From: Daphnia carinata | Lineage: Eukaryota; Arthropoda; Branchiopoda; Diplostraca; Daphniidae | DNA length: 64,000 bases | Reading direction: 5' to 3' | Assembly (NCBI RefSeq): GCF_022539665.2 | Contig: NC_081332.1 | Coordinates: 4,851,803 to 4,915,802 of the forward strand | Shown here: positions 22,401-35,702 of the stretch, one piece after another | How the letters are laid out: each line of letters opens with the position of its first letter | Numbering within the stretch: the stretch's first letter is position 1 | The notes under the pieces: model-generated | The model's input: only the letters and a program-made list of their open reading frames with translations | The model's database searches: none | What the model was told of the DNA's origin: nothing | Position numbers and translations under genes: made by a program

Positions 22401-23745
22401 CACAACTGATAGACGGCGAGAGTCAAGAGGAGTTTTTTCGGAGGGAGACATGCAAGGTGGAGGGGAGGGTGAACGGTTACAAATAGTCTCTGAATCGGCC
22501 AATCTGGTCGTAAACGTGATCCGGAAATCCCGCTATCAAATACCCACTCCCGATTCGGTCCTTAAAAAGTTGGTCGCCAAGCGAACACATCGTCGTGGAA
22601 CAAACTCTTAACCAAACAACATATCGCCGAGTAAAACAACTCAACTGCATAAGTGATTCTCCGAGTTTGTTTTTTTCATCCTCAATTGACCGAGCCAAGG
22701 TGAGTCATCAGTTTTACATCATTTTTAGATTCAACAAGATATGACGTAAAGATCTTGACCTGTAGGTAAACATTTTTCATGGCCACATCTGTTTTAGGAT
22801 TTATTTAAAGTGTTCCCCATCAGGATCAAGATGTTATTCAATAAGCAACAAATTTGAGTGGGTCAATCCTTTCAGGTGAAACTTTTCGTCTATCGCACTC
22901 AAAAGTTGGGTTCGTTCGAGCTGAGTTCTAGTCCTTTGAAACCTAATTTAAAGCAGACACCTGTACACTAATTGTCCCGGAATCGCATAGGCGTCATTCT
23001 GCAAAGTTTCAAAGTTAACGAGGCCTAAAAAATGGTGAATCTGCTTCATCCGTCGGCTGTTGTTGACAGAAGAACTAAATCGTTTCATAGATAATTAGCT
23101 TCTACGCAAAACTAATCAAAATCAATTGCTTAAACTGCCATTATGTGCTCGATGATTTGTGATGTCCAGTTGTATGGGCCTATGATTTCATTGACCTCTG
23201 GGGCATGAAAAATGATTCCGCTTTTTATCCATCGCTGCATCTTTTTAAAAAAATGGACAGGATATCAGAACTAATGCTCTTTCCACCCTCCTATTGGCTG
23301 ATTTACTACGTCGCACCTGGATTTGGTACATTGTACTTATCCGCACCAGTTAACTCGTTGCGAGAGGATTTAGAACAGAAAAAAGGGACAGGGATAATAA
23401 TAAAAAAAGGGATCTACTGTTGACTGATTTTTCCACTCAACCTAATGACGAGACGGTTCTTTTCTAGCAGAGATTATCGCTCCTAAATGTTGTAGATAAG
23501 TAGGTAGTTGACTACCGAAAGTCCCCATCATTCAGAGTGCTCCTGTGAAAGTGCTCAAATGTTTGGCACCTTGAGACCTCCCGCAGGTTCACTGTTACCG
23601 ATACCCCCCTACTACAATTCCCCCTTTATAGATGTAACATCACGTGAGACGAGCATCCCATAAACAGAGATTGATATTTAAAAAAAAAAATAGGGCAGAT
23701 GTGAAGTAGAATAGAATTAATTCTTTTTTTTTTTGTTTAATTACA

Positions 23746-24474
23746 GGTAGACATTATATCGAAGCGGCATAAATTTGTTGATTGGCCCGCTGATGATGGA
23801 GACGCGGATCCTGATGTCGACTTCGTCTACCAGCAACGGCAGCAATTACGACGGTGAGATGTTTCACGTGTTATTTTTAGTCCGCCTTTTTTTTTTTTTT
23901 ATTCAAAAACGATGCAAACAAAAGGTAGAAAAGAATTGCGCGTCTAGCCGTCCGTAGGTAAAAGGTTTCCGCTCGAACCATAACGAAGTCATCAAGTCAA
24001 AACGAGATTGAAACAAAAGCGAAGCTGTGGAAAAGTCGGTTTTGATTGTGACTGACGAGTTGCTTCACCAACTCATTAAGACTTTTAATTGCTTGGATAG
24101 CTGTTTATAACTAGAAAATGTTGATGTATTTATTTCTTACAAAAAAAACAAGAAAAGAGCGCTGCGAATATAAAGAGAAAACGTTTTCCAACCAATTATA
24201 CGCTGCCACAGTCGGGCCGTCGTTTGGCGCATATTATATAAAGCGAAGCCGTATTGGATATCCAAAACTGCTCCTTTCCTATTTATCTAAAACGTAACCT
24301 GATCAAACGAACTAATTAACGAGCTCCTTTTTGTCGTCGCTCTCGCCCTGTTCTCTCCCCCTTTTCATGTTGATAACTTTGTCTCCTCTTGTAATGAAGC
24401 TCGCGAAGCATCAGTCAGCCACTTGGAATCGACGTCGAAGTGTCACAAGACTTCAGATGAGCAACTTAAAACAG
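23746..24474 (+). other. Candidate upstream exons of the RFX4-like gene
   Basis: Two segments behave like spliced exons. The first, 23746-23853, follows a poly-T/TTACAG acceptor, holds tandem ATGs at 23793 and 23796 and ends in GACG|GTGAGA. The second, 24400-24474, follows CTTGTAATGAAG and ends in AACAG|GTTTTT. Joined in phase 1 they read METRILMSTSSTSNGSNYD then AREASVSHLESTSKCHKTSD, and the frame stays open through both. I could not find an in-frame join from the second segment to the exon at 25746, so they may belong to an alternative 5' end, or another small exon is missing. Confidence 0.35.
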
Positions 24475-25745
24475 GTTTTTTTGATTGACTTGCAGAAATG
24501 GAAAACTAGTTTTTCTCTGAATCTTTAAAGATAATATTCGTAGGCGGTTCTTCTTTCGTTTTCTTAAATCTTTTCGGTAGTCAAGGTAACTTGCAATATA
24601 AATATGAGCTTTAAATCTACCACACTTCTGCGGTTCCTTAATGCTTCGTTACGATGTTTTTAACTAACGCCAAAGTATTTGATCTCGCATTCATCACAGC
24701 TGGGGTACATATTCAGCAGGCCTTGTTTTGCGTTGTTTGTTATATTTGACCATGAAAACGATACAGCAAGGCTTCCTTTGCTATGGTATAACCTACTATG
24801 GGGGGGGGTCTCAAACCCAAACAAAAGGTAGACTGAATATAGCGTCGCTATAGTATACATGCTGAAAGAGTAGAGAAGCCATGCCAAAATTCTTGTCTCA
24901 ATAGAATCTCTCTCCCTTATTCACCTTTTCATATATCATACAGCAGCAGCTCATGCTATATACCATGATGGCGGATATTGGTTTTTCTCTAGTTCTTTCA
25001 CCTTTTCCCCCCTCCTTGCAGCAGGTATAGAGACTACGTCGATCAGCAGAATTCTAAGATATTTTCCCCATAAAACAGAACTCTATTCTACTATTACAGT
25101 CAAGAGAAAAATAAGTTGTACATACATAGTGACTCTTTGAATAGAGACGGGGAGATAGTATGGAACCCCTCTGAAATTATTGAACCGAATAATCCTAACT
25201 AGTAATGTAGGGAAATGTTACATTTAAAAAATAATGTTACACGGCTAGATCGTGAAACATATCGCCGAGAATTATTATTTTTCTTAGTGGCACACCTGGT
25301 AGTAATAATTATTGATCGTCGATGAAATCAGATAAGGACGGGGTACAGGTAATTGAAACACTGTATATGAAAAAAACTGGGAGGGTTGTACTGGTAGATC
25401 TGAGGAAGGGGGCTCGCACGCGTGGGATCGAATGTTTGGAATGATACGCCGACAAGGGCACGTGGCCGCTTCTTGATTGACAGCCATTCAACTGTGATAT
25501 TAGCTGCTCTTTACCGTGTCAGTACTCTCTACCTCTCGCTTATAATGCCGGCGTACATGTGATTAAACCCATACAGCATGCATATAGTCAATTCGATTTC
25601 CTACCCCTACCGTGTCCGTCATGTTCTGGTTTTCTTTTTATTCTCTTCGTCGGTCAATTCGATTATAAACAAATCTTACTTCTCTTTCGACACAGTTCTA
25701 TAGAAACTAGATAACAGAAATAATTGTTTCATCCATACGATAGAA
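24475..25745 (+). other. Non-coding stretch before the first certain RFX exon
   Basis: This is AT-rich sequence with no supported exon. Acceptor-like sites at 25696 (CGACACAG) and 25712 (GATAACAG) precede the ATG at 25746 and could end a 5' UTR intron. Confidence 0.4.
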
Positions 25746-28700
25746 ATGATGCTCAACCGGAAGGAATCATCGGTACACCATCATCACCAAAGAACCACAT
25801 CTTCAAGTGTGACGGCCATTGGAGGCGGACATCATCATCACCATCAAACGGCTCAACTTCCTCCGCCTTTGACGGCCGTTCAAATGAGACCTCACTCAAC
25901 TCCGGCAACACTTTTATGGCTGGAAGAAAATTACGAAATGGCTCAAGGAGTTTGCGTCCCACGCAACACCCTCTACCTTCACTACGTCGATTTTTGTTCC
26001 AAACACGGAATGACGCCCGTCAATGCCGCCTCATTCGGCAAAGTAAGACCAACTCAATTCTCAAATCAATTAGATTTTTTTTTTTAAAAATTTTAAACGA
26101 TTTATTTCAGATTATACGACAGCAATTTCCACAATTAACAACGCGACGTTTAGGAACTAGGGGTCAATCACGTTATCATTATTACGGGATCGCCATCCGG
26201 GAAAATTCAGCTTATTATGAGTTAGTCTACTCAAAGAAAGGGTTGCAAGCGTAAGTGCATTTTTTTTTAAGTCTAAATAATTTCTGTGTCAGTCCATTTT
26301 ATTACTTGATCGACTTCTGATGTGATAGCTGGCTGTCATCACAGACAAGGAGATCTAAATCAGTGCTATAATAAGCGTATCTATCATACGAAGAAGACCG
26401 GTTTTCTTTCGATTCGTGTATTTTCCTGTCGTATGGCGATGTAGTTGTGCGTTTATGTGTCGTCCGTTGCCTAGGTGAGAGCAGCCATCTTGTTATATCA
26501 AGCCACCGTGAATCTCTTTCTCCCCCACCGTGCACACTTTCTTTTTTTTTTATTTAACCATCCTCCAATCCATTTCTTTTCCTACCCTTACACAATCTCA
26601 CTGGATGTATTGAAAAAAAAAAAAAAGAAAAGAAAAACGACATAACATATTCTACCGTAACTTTGGTGTCCCTTTATCTTGGAGATAGAAACTTTTGAGT
26701 TGTAAACGAAGTGTGTAAACATAATTTTTTCTTTTCCCAACAGGACTGAAGATATTCGAAAAGATCACCTTCGACAGGTAATAAAGCATATAGAAAGTTT
26801 GCATTCATTCTAGCAAAAACTTAATTTTTTTTCCTTAAACGTTAGATGCCTTCCTCATGTGCTGGGAACCATGCAGGAATGCCATCGTCTTCAAGATCTG
26901 TGACGTCTTCATCATCGCAAGGCGTTGGCGGAGGGATTCCTGTATCAGTTGCTGTGGCTCAAGCTGCCACTGCTGCAGCGCTGGCTACCCGCCTACCAGA
27001 GTTCCCCAATTTACGTGACTTGTGTCTACCGCCTGGCGGCATTAGCGGGGGCGTGCCCGAAGAGCGTGTTGCCACGTTTATCGTCATGTATCGCGCCCAC
27101 TGTCAGAGACTCCTCGATACGATTATTCGTGGCAGCTTCCAAGAAGTACGTTTCATTCATTTCTAATGACCGTATGATTGAATTATTGAAAAATGTTTTG
27201 TGGTAAGGTGCAAACATTCCTCTTGCATTATTGGCAAGGCATGCCGCCACACCTGATTGGCGTCCTAGGAAGTCACGTGGTTGTCAACATTGTCGGTGTT
27301 TGCGATTCGATCCTCTACCGCTCCGTTTGCAGCATCCTCATGTCTTCTGTCATTCGAGTAATGTGAAATCAATGGAAATGGGGATACGCTTAGTACCTAT
27401 GAATGTGTATTGCCATACCCCGACCGATTATCGATCTATTCCAGGGATTGCCCGAGAATTTGATCCAGATGATACGCAAATTCGCATCCGAGTTGGATTC
27501 GTGGCTTCGAGCTGCGCTGGAAGACTTGCCGGAAAATTTACGCGCCGTCAAAATCGATTGTAAGAATTTCTTAACTTATTTTTCCTTTAAACAGAAAAAC
27601 AATCTCCGTTTTTTTTTAATTTTTGGTTTGCACTTGTTGCATTAACAGTGGCACGGCATTTTTGTCACATGCTACGGAGACAAAGTTCACTAAATCAGCT
27701 GTTTGGGACCGTCCGGTTGGCTTTACATGACCCGCAAGTGAATAGCGTTTTACTTCACGACTGGCAACGTCAGGATCTTCACGCCATGACTAAAAGTGCC
27801 CTACAAGCGGCCAGCAATTTTCATTTGAACGATCAGGGTCAACAGTTCCGTAAGCGCCGGTCAACCGAGGCGCAACCCATCAGTCCCGCTACCGTCGAAT
27901 TCGTGGCCGCCTGTAAGTTGACAGTCGATCAATTTTCTGATTTTCATTTCTTTGAAAGTGTTTTTCAAATTTTTCCAGTCGGTGGCGAGTTCGAGCGGCT
28001 GCTGGCGGAGCAAGCGCCGTTGGAGGCCTACACTGAATGGGTGGAGTCGATTGTGGATCGGTGCGTCCTTCAACAGCGCCACCATCGCAGCAGACCCGCC
28101 TCTTCTTTGCGTCACTCCATCCGTCAATTCCTGCTTGTATGGATGGCTTTTAGCGGACGGTTACTGCGTGAGTTGACCGCACAGACCGCTGCCGGATTCG
28201 GTGAGTTGCCGCGCAACATTCGATTTTTTTTTTTTGTTTTTTTATCTACAACATATTTTTCCGTATTCGTTTTTTCTGGATGGTTTATTTTCTTATATTA
28301 TATAGAAACGTTCCATTTGATGCGCATCATGGTGGATGACTACTTCCTTTATCTGGTCGAGTTGTTGCACGTTGACGACCGGGCCCGTGAGCTCATGCGC
28401 AACATCACCCTCGACATACCGCCAGAATATCTTGACACGGATTATGAAGGTGTTCTTCAAAATTTTATTTTTCTGTAAAATATAATTTTTTTAAATAATT
28501 GAATGCAAATTTATTTAGGCTTCCTTGCCACCGTTTTTGCAAATCTTGATATTTCGCCGGAAATCACTAGTCTCGGTTCAGATCACTCATCATCCGGCAA
28601 CAGACATCTGACCGTGGGCGAACCACACTATGCTGACGTTGTGACGGAAGAAACAAGCCGTAAGTACAATAATTCTCGATCCATATCCAAGTAACTCATT

Positions 28701-29776
28701 TTTGTTTAATGGCAGATATGGAAAATAACAGCCCAAACATCCAACAGCAGCAGGTTATTGTGGTTAACAACGCCACAACTAACAATGGTTACAACAGTTT
28801 ACCCACCGAATCTCCTTCCGATACTGGAACGTCGGATGAAACGTTCACTAGTTATGACTACGCATCTAATATTCGATTAGCCAATGGCTATAAATTCGCT
28901 AGCGGTGGTGGACCCACAAACACCGGAGGTTATAATAGCTATCCGGCTAGTAATACGCCACCTGCAGTTTCCCATCAAGTACTCACTTAACTCAAATTTT
29001 TTTAAACTATAAAAATCATAATGTTCGGGTTTCATTTCAGCAGTTAAGCTACTACCCTAGCACGGGTTTTGGCGATGTATCAAATGCTGCAGAGCAGTAC
29101 ACTAATGGATCATACAATGCAGCCTATCAGCACGCAGCGTATCATATCCGGCGGGATTTCAGTACGGATGTCATACATCACCAAGTACATAGCTGTTCCA
29201 CTTCTGGTGGCGTGGGTTCCAGCGGATTTTATGCTTCGGAACACCAGCAATCTCCACAGGTAATTACACCGACTACAGGCACCAATTATGTTAACATTCC
29301 TGCAACTGGTGGAACCGGAGACTATTACGGAACAGTCTACGATGTGACGTCGTCCGCTTCATCCAGCAGTAGCGCTTCAGTTTACGGAGACCTAAACGAC
29401 CAAAGTCATTCAAAGTAAACTTTTGTTACGTGTATCCATATTTGGCTTTATTAACTATTTGTTGTGTTTCTTATCTCGTTAGATTGAAAAAGAATGAAAC
29501 TGTCATAGCCCAGCAATCGTCAAGCGTCATCATTGGCCAAACTCAACCTGACACGGAATGCGGAGGAAAAGCTCCGGAAACAAACACGTCAAGTAACTTT
29601 CATATCTCCTCAGAGCCCTATATTCGTTCATAAGAAAGAGACTGTATTATGCTTGAAACCTAGTCGAGTAATTATCCATACATGGTACAATCTCAAATTT
29701 TTTTGCAGCGAGTTCGGCTACACTCGCGAGAATCCCGAGTGAATTACCGAATCCCAGCACAAACCAAAATTCTTGA
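25746..29776 (+). CDS. RFX-family winged-helix transcription factor, RFX4-like
   Basis: Fourteen exons were joined: 25746-26042, 26111-26250, 26744-26777, 26846-27145, 27208-27357, 27445-27559, 27649-27912, 27979-28200, 28306-28449, 28519-28659, 28716-28978, 29041-29414, 29483-29592 and 29709-29776 (873 aa). The RFX DNA-binding domain spans about residues 50-142 ([60 protein letters not shown]) and is closer to RFX4 than to RFX1-3. It is followed by the extended dimerization regions ([95 protein letters not shown]). RFX proteins bind X-box motifs and, in animals, control ciliary and neural genes. The tail is Ser/Tyr/Asn-rich and low complexity. Two histidine runs (H11-14, H29-33) precede the DNA-binding domain. 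The last two exons are less certain than the core. Confidence 0.94.
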
Positions 29777-30670
29777 CCACAAACCATAGTGGTGAATTAT
29801 CGTCATCATAATTGATCATATTTCTAGTCTGCGCGTACATGCTTACCTATTTCGGTACTTCAGTCTGATACTGGTCAATGTTAAATGCACAACAGTTTTT
29901 TTTGTCACTTCTTATTTTATTTAAATCGCTGTTTTTTTTTTTTTTGGCCTTTTGCTAAAATTTCTAAAGGAATTTTCGTTCTTGTACCAAACACTTTGAA
30001 GTGTTACATCCTGTTGCTTTTCTCTCGGCGTGCGTTCAATCTATTACTGTTTGCCATTGAAAGGTCTCTCCAATACACTTATATTTCGTTTCGATTCTTT
30101 GTTTTTACTACCTGTGCTCACCGAAATAAGATAAACAAGTCTTTTAAATGAAATGTTCAATGATAGGTGGCACCACTTTGCAGGTTCTTTTTTCAGGTAA
30201 ATTGCCGTTCTGGATAGAGGTATGCTGCGTAAAGTGCGGGGCACTGCGGAAGTTGGGGTACAGGTGTGGGGATCATTTTTGATTTAATCTATTGTTTTAC
30301 TTGGTGTGGATAACATAATCTATAGTTAAAATTTATTGCTAGGATGTGTTATGCTACAATTTCGTTGCGTTACGCTGATGCAAAATCCCATGAATAAGAG
30401 GTACGTATGATATGCTCATTTTAAAGTAATACCACTTTGCGCGCCATAAACCCCCATAATAATTTGTGTAGCAGACCGGTAAAGCAAAACGGCGCCCGTA
30501 TTCGGGCTTACGCGTTTTACACAACCTCCGATGCATTCTTCAGTTTAGGTGGTTTCCACGGTTTCGGCGTCTAGTTTACATATTTTTTTCACAAAAAATT
30601 TCATGGGTTAGTGTAGAGTTTAAGTCATGATGGAGAGGGTAAAATGAAATAGATTCATGCATCAATTGAG
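29777..30670. other. Intergenic region, RFX4-like 3' UTR and coiled-coil gene upstream region
   Basis: No gene is seen. The sequence is AT-rich with a poly-T run near 29932-29946. Confidence 0.5.
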
Positions 30671-32961
30671 ATGGAAGAGTTATCCAGGCTACTACTGGAA
30701 GAAAGATCACATTCAGAACAGTTTAAAGCAAATTTTATGAAGCTCAAAATTGAATATGATAAGTAATGCCCGATTGTGATAGACAATAACAGATCTGTTA
30801 TTAAAAATCATTCAAATTTTTCAAAGGATCTTAGCTGATAATCATAGGCTCAATGATGATATATTGAAGCTCAAAGAATATAAACCTGAAGAACCTAATG
30901 AAGTGGTTAAACGAAAGCTCAAGAATGCTGAAAAACAATTACAGAGCAAAGATTGTCTCATTTTATCACTTCAAGAAGAGGTTAAATGAAATAATCATGA
31001 ATTTTTCATGTATAACTACAAAGGTTTTTGTATTACAGCTTCGAACCATCAACGAATCTCTAAAGGAGAAACTCTGTTATGATAAGCAGTATGCTTCAAG
31101 GATTGCATCAACAGAAAATGCCCTTGAACAAACAAAAGTCTTGTTATCAAATCTTCAGTTAGAAACATCAGTGTTGGTGAAAAATGTAGAGAAGACCAGA
31201 AAAACAGATGAACAAGACCATCAAAGAGATCTCATGATGTTAGCAGACCGAGTATATGGTGGAACTTACTGTTAGAGCATAGAGGTACTAGACATCAGCC
31301 ATTTTTTTTTTTAGTGTGCCCAGTCCGACCATGACCGGAGAGTGATTGCCCGCCAAGTGTTAAAAGCCACGTCAAAAGCACGGAAAACAACAGATTTATT
31401 AAAACAAGAAAACAGTCTACTCTCGTTTACCATTACAGTAAGACTTTAATGCACTATTCCCGTCATGAAATTTTTTTCATAAAATTTATTTTTCCAGAAA
31501 CTTAAAGAAACTTTGGATAAAATCTGTTGGGATAAAAGTGAACTGTCATCGCAATTAGACACCCTTAAAGTTCAGCACGGACAAGATCGTGGGGAGTTGA
31601 TCATGCAAATCCGCAACCTTGAAGTATGTGAAAAGAAAAAGCGTTTCTAAAACTGTATGTAGCTTAATGAATTTTCAACAATTAGTGCGAACACACCAAG
31701 CTTCAAGCTAAATGCGATGCTACCGAAAAAAGCATGCAAGAAGCTTTACGTGAAAAAGAAAAGGCTGTTTTAGCATTTCAAGCTGCCGAAAACAATGAAA
31801 TCAAACTGAGGAATAGCGTGTTTGCTCTCGAAATAAAATTCGAAAAAACGTGCGATCAATTTAAAGGAGATATGGAGTACAAAGATCAAATAAATAATAT
31901 TGAAGTTCAAGAACTGAAGAAACATATTCACGGTATGCTATTACACACTACTCGTTGCCGTTTTACTTATGTTTAATGGCTTGTGATCATTTGCCTTTGA
32001 AAAAAAAGCGTTGAAAGTTGAATTAGATGAAGAACGCTCAAAAATCCAACAGCAATCTGAAAATTTGCGTGTTCATGAAAAAGAACTTATAGTGGCCAAA
32101 GAAGAGTTACGCAAGAAGGAAATCGAAGTCAATACTCAGGTGCAGGACGTCAAAATTGCAACGGAAAACAAGTACCGGGTAATAGAGGAATGTTCGATAC
32201 GTTTGAGCTTCATACTTGTAGTTTTCAAAATTATCTTCTAATAGGCGATAATCGAAGACAAATTTCAGAACGAAATGGAAACTGCCCGCAAGTATGCCGA
32301 AATCCAGAGCCAATTGATTTTAGAGCGCAATTTGAAGACTAGCCTCGAATCAGAATTGCGCAGATTAATGTCCAATAATCAAACGTTAAGCGAACGAATT
32401 CGATCTCTGGACGAATTGGAAATGGATCAGAAACGATTAAAAAATACTATAGAATTTCTGGAAAAAGAAAAGAATGAACTTTCTGAGCAGTTGGATCGCA
32501 ACAAGCAATCTTCTGCAGAGGTAACTTCTTGAATAAAACAACTGTGATTAATAACTTCTTACATGTATTTTTCAATAGCAATATGAGACTTTTTTGAAAG
32601 AACTGGAAATAAGTCGCTCTGGTCAAGCCATCGCGAATGAAACGATGCTTAAGACGGTAAGTGACTTGCGAGAACAGGTCACGCAGCTACAATGTCAACT
32701 CGCTGTTTCGGAACAAAATGCTGAATCTCAAGTGAAACGACTTGAAACCTCATTAAAAATCAACCAGCAGGTATAATTTTTATTGCTTTCAATCTGTTGC
32801 TTATCGATTACAACATCATATTGATTTCATATTACAATTTTATTTTGCAGAAATCTCAGCAGTATGCAAAATTGATTTGGAAGTTACGACAACGTCTTGC
32901 GTTGACTAGCCATTCCAAGCAAATAGTCCAACCAACTTCGTGTAACGATCTGGAACAATAG
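30671..32961 (+). CDS. Long coiled-coil protein of unknown function
   Basis: There are ten exons: 30671-30762, 30827-30980, 31039-31251, 31315-31437, 31498-31623, 31686-31932, 32009-32178, 32245-32520, 32579-32770 and 32851-32961 (567 aa). All joins keep frame. The protein is almost wholly charged alpha-helix with heptad patterns, from MEELSRLLLEERSHSEQF through NHRLNDDILKLKEY, LSSQLDTLKVQ and ERIRSLDELEMDQKRLKNT to QVTQLQCQLAVSEQN. There are no transmembrane segments, zinc fingers or enzymatic motifs. The end (KLIWKLRQRLALTSHSKQIV) is basic. The style resembles CCDC proteins of centrosomes or cilia, but I cannot assign a family with confidence. The gene is convergent with TUSC2; its stop is 700 bp from that of TUSC2. 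Confidence 0.85.
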
Positions 32962-33659
32962 AAATTAAGGACAATGTGTTTCTTTGAAGTAGCATTGTAC
33001 AGTTACCATTTCTGCTTACATTTAATAATTTGAGTGGCGCTAACGGGCGAGCCCGACGAGTTCGTGACAGCTATCTGTAACTTAATTCTCTTTTTTTTTT
33101 TAAATAACAGTTGGTTATTTTGACTTAAACTCAAATGAACTTATCTTCAGAGTAATATTTTAAAATGTAAACTAACATTAACTTCTTGTTTTGAAAAACG
33201 TCATATATTTAAAGATTTGATGGTTAGAAAAGCATTTGAGTTGGATTCAAGAACTCAGCACTGCTATTTTGCATCCATAAAAAATCATTGAAAAACAGAG
33301 GGCCAATATGAAAAACCATTTACAATCTGTAGCTGAATGGGAGGACATCAGTTCCATGAAGTTCCATTTTGTATAAGGTAGGTCAACCTATGAAGCTTAC
33401 TCTCTCAAACAGACTAATTTTTTCCTACATTAATAGAGCTCTTTACACAGTTCAAATATGAACTGGAGAGCTGCTACACCAGTCAGCATGTGCACCAAAC
33501 CTGACTGAAGGCTTTGAAAGAAAAAAAAGGAATTGCTGTGCACAGCTAAATAAGAAATACAACATGTCTTTCATGACACAACGAAATTAGATTATAGGTA
33601 CATACACACGGGACTTTGAGTCTAACCCTGGTTATTTACATGAGAAAACCAAAAAAGTT
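32962..33659. other. 3' UTR region between the convergent coiled-coil and TUSC2 genes
   Basis: No open frame of note. The region holds the 3' ends of both convergent genes. Confidence 0.5.
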
Positions 33660-34127
33660 CTACTTTTCAATTGGTGAATACATTGGTATTGGAAAGTCAA
33701 CATGGAGTCTTGGGTTGGGGTAGTATACTGTGCCCTGAATAAGTGAATGATAAATAAATTATGTTTCATGAATCATACAAACTAGACTTGCCTGAGGCCT
33801 CAGATTGCCTAATTTCCTCCTCATGGTTGTGGTCTGTGAATTTTCAACCTTTACCTCTTCATAAAATTCATGAGCTAAATCACCATCTTCATCAAAATAC
33901 ATGGAACTAGAAAAAAAAAGGGGAATGTGAAAAAATGAACATTTATGCTTTATTACATATACCCATTCTGTGGCCTACCCTTTCCTGGTGTAAACGAATT
34001 GCGAAGCAAGTCTACGGGGATCTAATCTTGGTTGCTTCTGGTATTGTCCATTGATTGTCGCTTTTCCCTCTTTTGCTGGGCTGGCCGAACTAAACCAAGA
34101 GCCTTTACCAGACCACGACGCACCCAT
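33660..34127 (-). CDS. TUSC2: Tumor suppressor candidate 2 / FUS1 homologue
   Basis: Exons are 34127-33979, 33906-33792 and 33734-33660 (112 aa; 110 aa in human). The N-terminus MGASWSGKGSW fits N-myristoylation at Gly2, known for FUS1. The hallmark block RKGSMYFDEDGDLAHEFYEE spans the first splice junction, and the end (PNPRLHVDFPIPMYSP) matches the family. FUS1 is a small mitochondrial or membrane-associated protein tied to calcium handling and immune-cell regulation in mammals. The second intron has a GC donor (CAG|GCAAGT) and an AG acceptor. Only this GC-AG choice gives the conserved NLRPQGTV junction. Confidence 0.93.
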
Positions 34128-35702
34128 GAGCTTGACTGTTAGGTGTTTTGTCTTAAATAAAAAAAAATACGAATTTCACACAAAACTTGTCGCGTTTTTT
34201 TATTTTTTCTGTAAAAGTCGGAGCTTCGATCGATGACATTTGTTCTATTGACATCTATTCTGTCTGCTATTCGGGATGGCAACAAGGTTCCCTACAAGGT
34301 TGCCAATAGAGGTTTTTTCCAACTGTGCATAAATTCTAATTTTACGCGAGTGTCGCGTGTCGGTGTGTGCATGTGTGGACGTGTGTTGTGTTCGCTGTGC
34401 CATTCGGCGTATGGCATAAAGGAAACGTGTTAGGTTCGCATAGTTTGTAGCTGGTAAATGAAAATGAAGTCGCATTTCAAATCCTTGGCGAGTACGTGCA
34501 CTTCCGCTTACTTCTGTAAATATCTTTCCACTGTAAATCTTGCACATCAACCACCATGAAAGCCAACCCATGCCACTCACCCACACCCCAACAATGAAGC
34601 ATGACTAAGGTTAAGTATAGTTCTATTGTTTGTTAGTCAAAATTTTTCATCTGCTATTACCTCTCCCCTATATCGACCGATTGCAACATAATTGAGGAGT
34701 AGCATGTGCACTTAAAATGTATCTAATTTCCTGAACTCTGGCAAAAAAATCAATAAGGTTAAGATCACCAGATGGTATCGCTACGAACAGGCGGGGTAAC
34801 TTGGAACTAAAACATGCCTAAACGCTTCCTGGTATAATTTCTTTGTTCAGACTGCACGTGGTGGCGAGAAGCTGATGTGTGCAACACAACGTCCTGGAAG
34901 TTGGAACCTGCAATTGTGAGAACTTCGCAGTGGAAGAAACCAATTCGTTGTGAATCGTAACCCACAAAAAAACACCTAATCCTGCCAAAGTAAGTTACAT
35001 TATTTTCCTGAATTTCCATCGAATTTCACTATTTGAAGCGTATGTGTGTAGTTCAGCAATAGCCAAGCTTATTGCTTCCATTCTTATCCGTATGAACTAG
35101 GCGGCAAAAAAAAATTACTAGAATCCCATGTACTTGTAACGTTCAGATATTTTTTACCCAAACCTTTTAGTTAACTCATATCCAATTATATTAAAAACAT
35201 CCTACGGATTTTTGCCTTTTTAAGAGTCTCCAAGTATTCCCTTATCAATTAAATTTCAATACGTGTGATTAGACGAACTGTTCATGGTATTTCGTACCGT
35301 TAATATTTTTTCAATATAGCCTAGTACCCATTGGGAGTTTTTCTCATTAGGTTCTATATAGTCAAATGTTTTTGTAGCCGATATAAATTTTGAACGTTTT
35401 CCGTTGCAATTTGCTAGAATTCTTGAATTTTTCCCCCCTGAGAGAACGTTTACATGCTGTCTGTTGAATGTTCGCACTTGCCTCACGGCTCTGAAGTAAA
35501 GCCACGTTTTTTTTTTCAACTGAAATACTCAGGAATGCCCTGCAGACAATGTTAAAAAAAACACAAGGCAAAAGACCCCAGTTTGAAGAAAATGTATTTA
35601 AATTCAACCATTTCAAACCTATTGTTTAAGTTTTTTGGAGGTTAAACAAAGCCTTATACCGTCGCGGGGACGAAGCACTACTTCGTTCAAAAGAAAAACG
35701 TT
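34128..35702. other. Intergenic region upstream of TUSC2 and downstream of the CYP4-type gene
   Basis: No gene is firmly supported. The TUSC2 promoter should lie near 34130-34500. A minus-strand open segment at 35362-35545, with a good acceptor (TTGTCTGCAG), could be a last exon for the P450 gene but does not resemble a P450 C-terminus. Confidence 0.45.
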
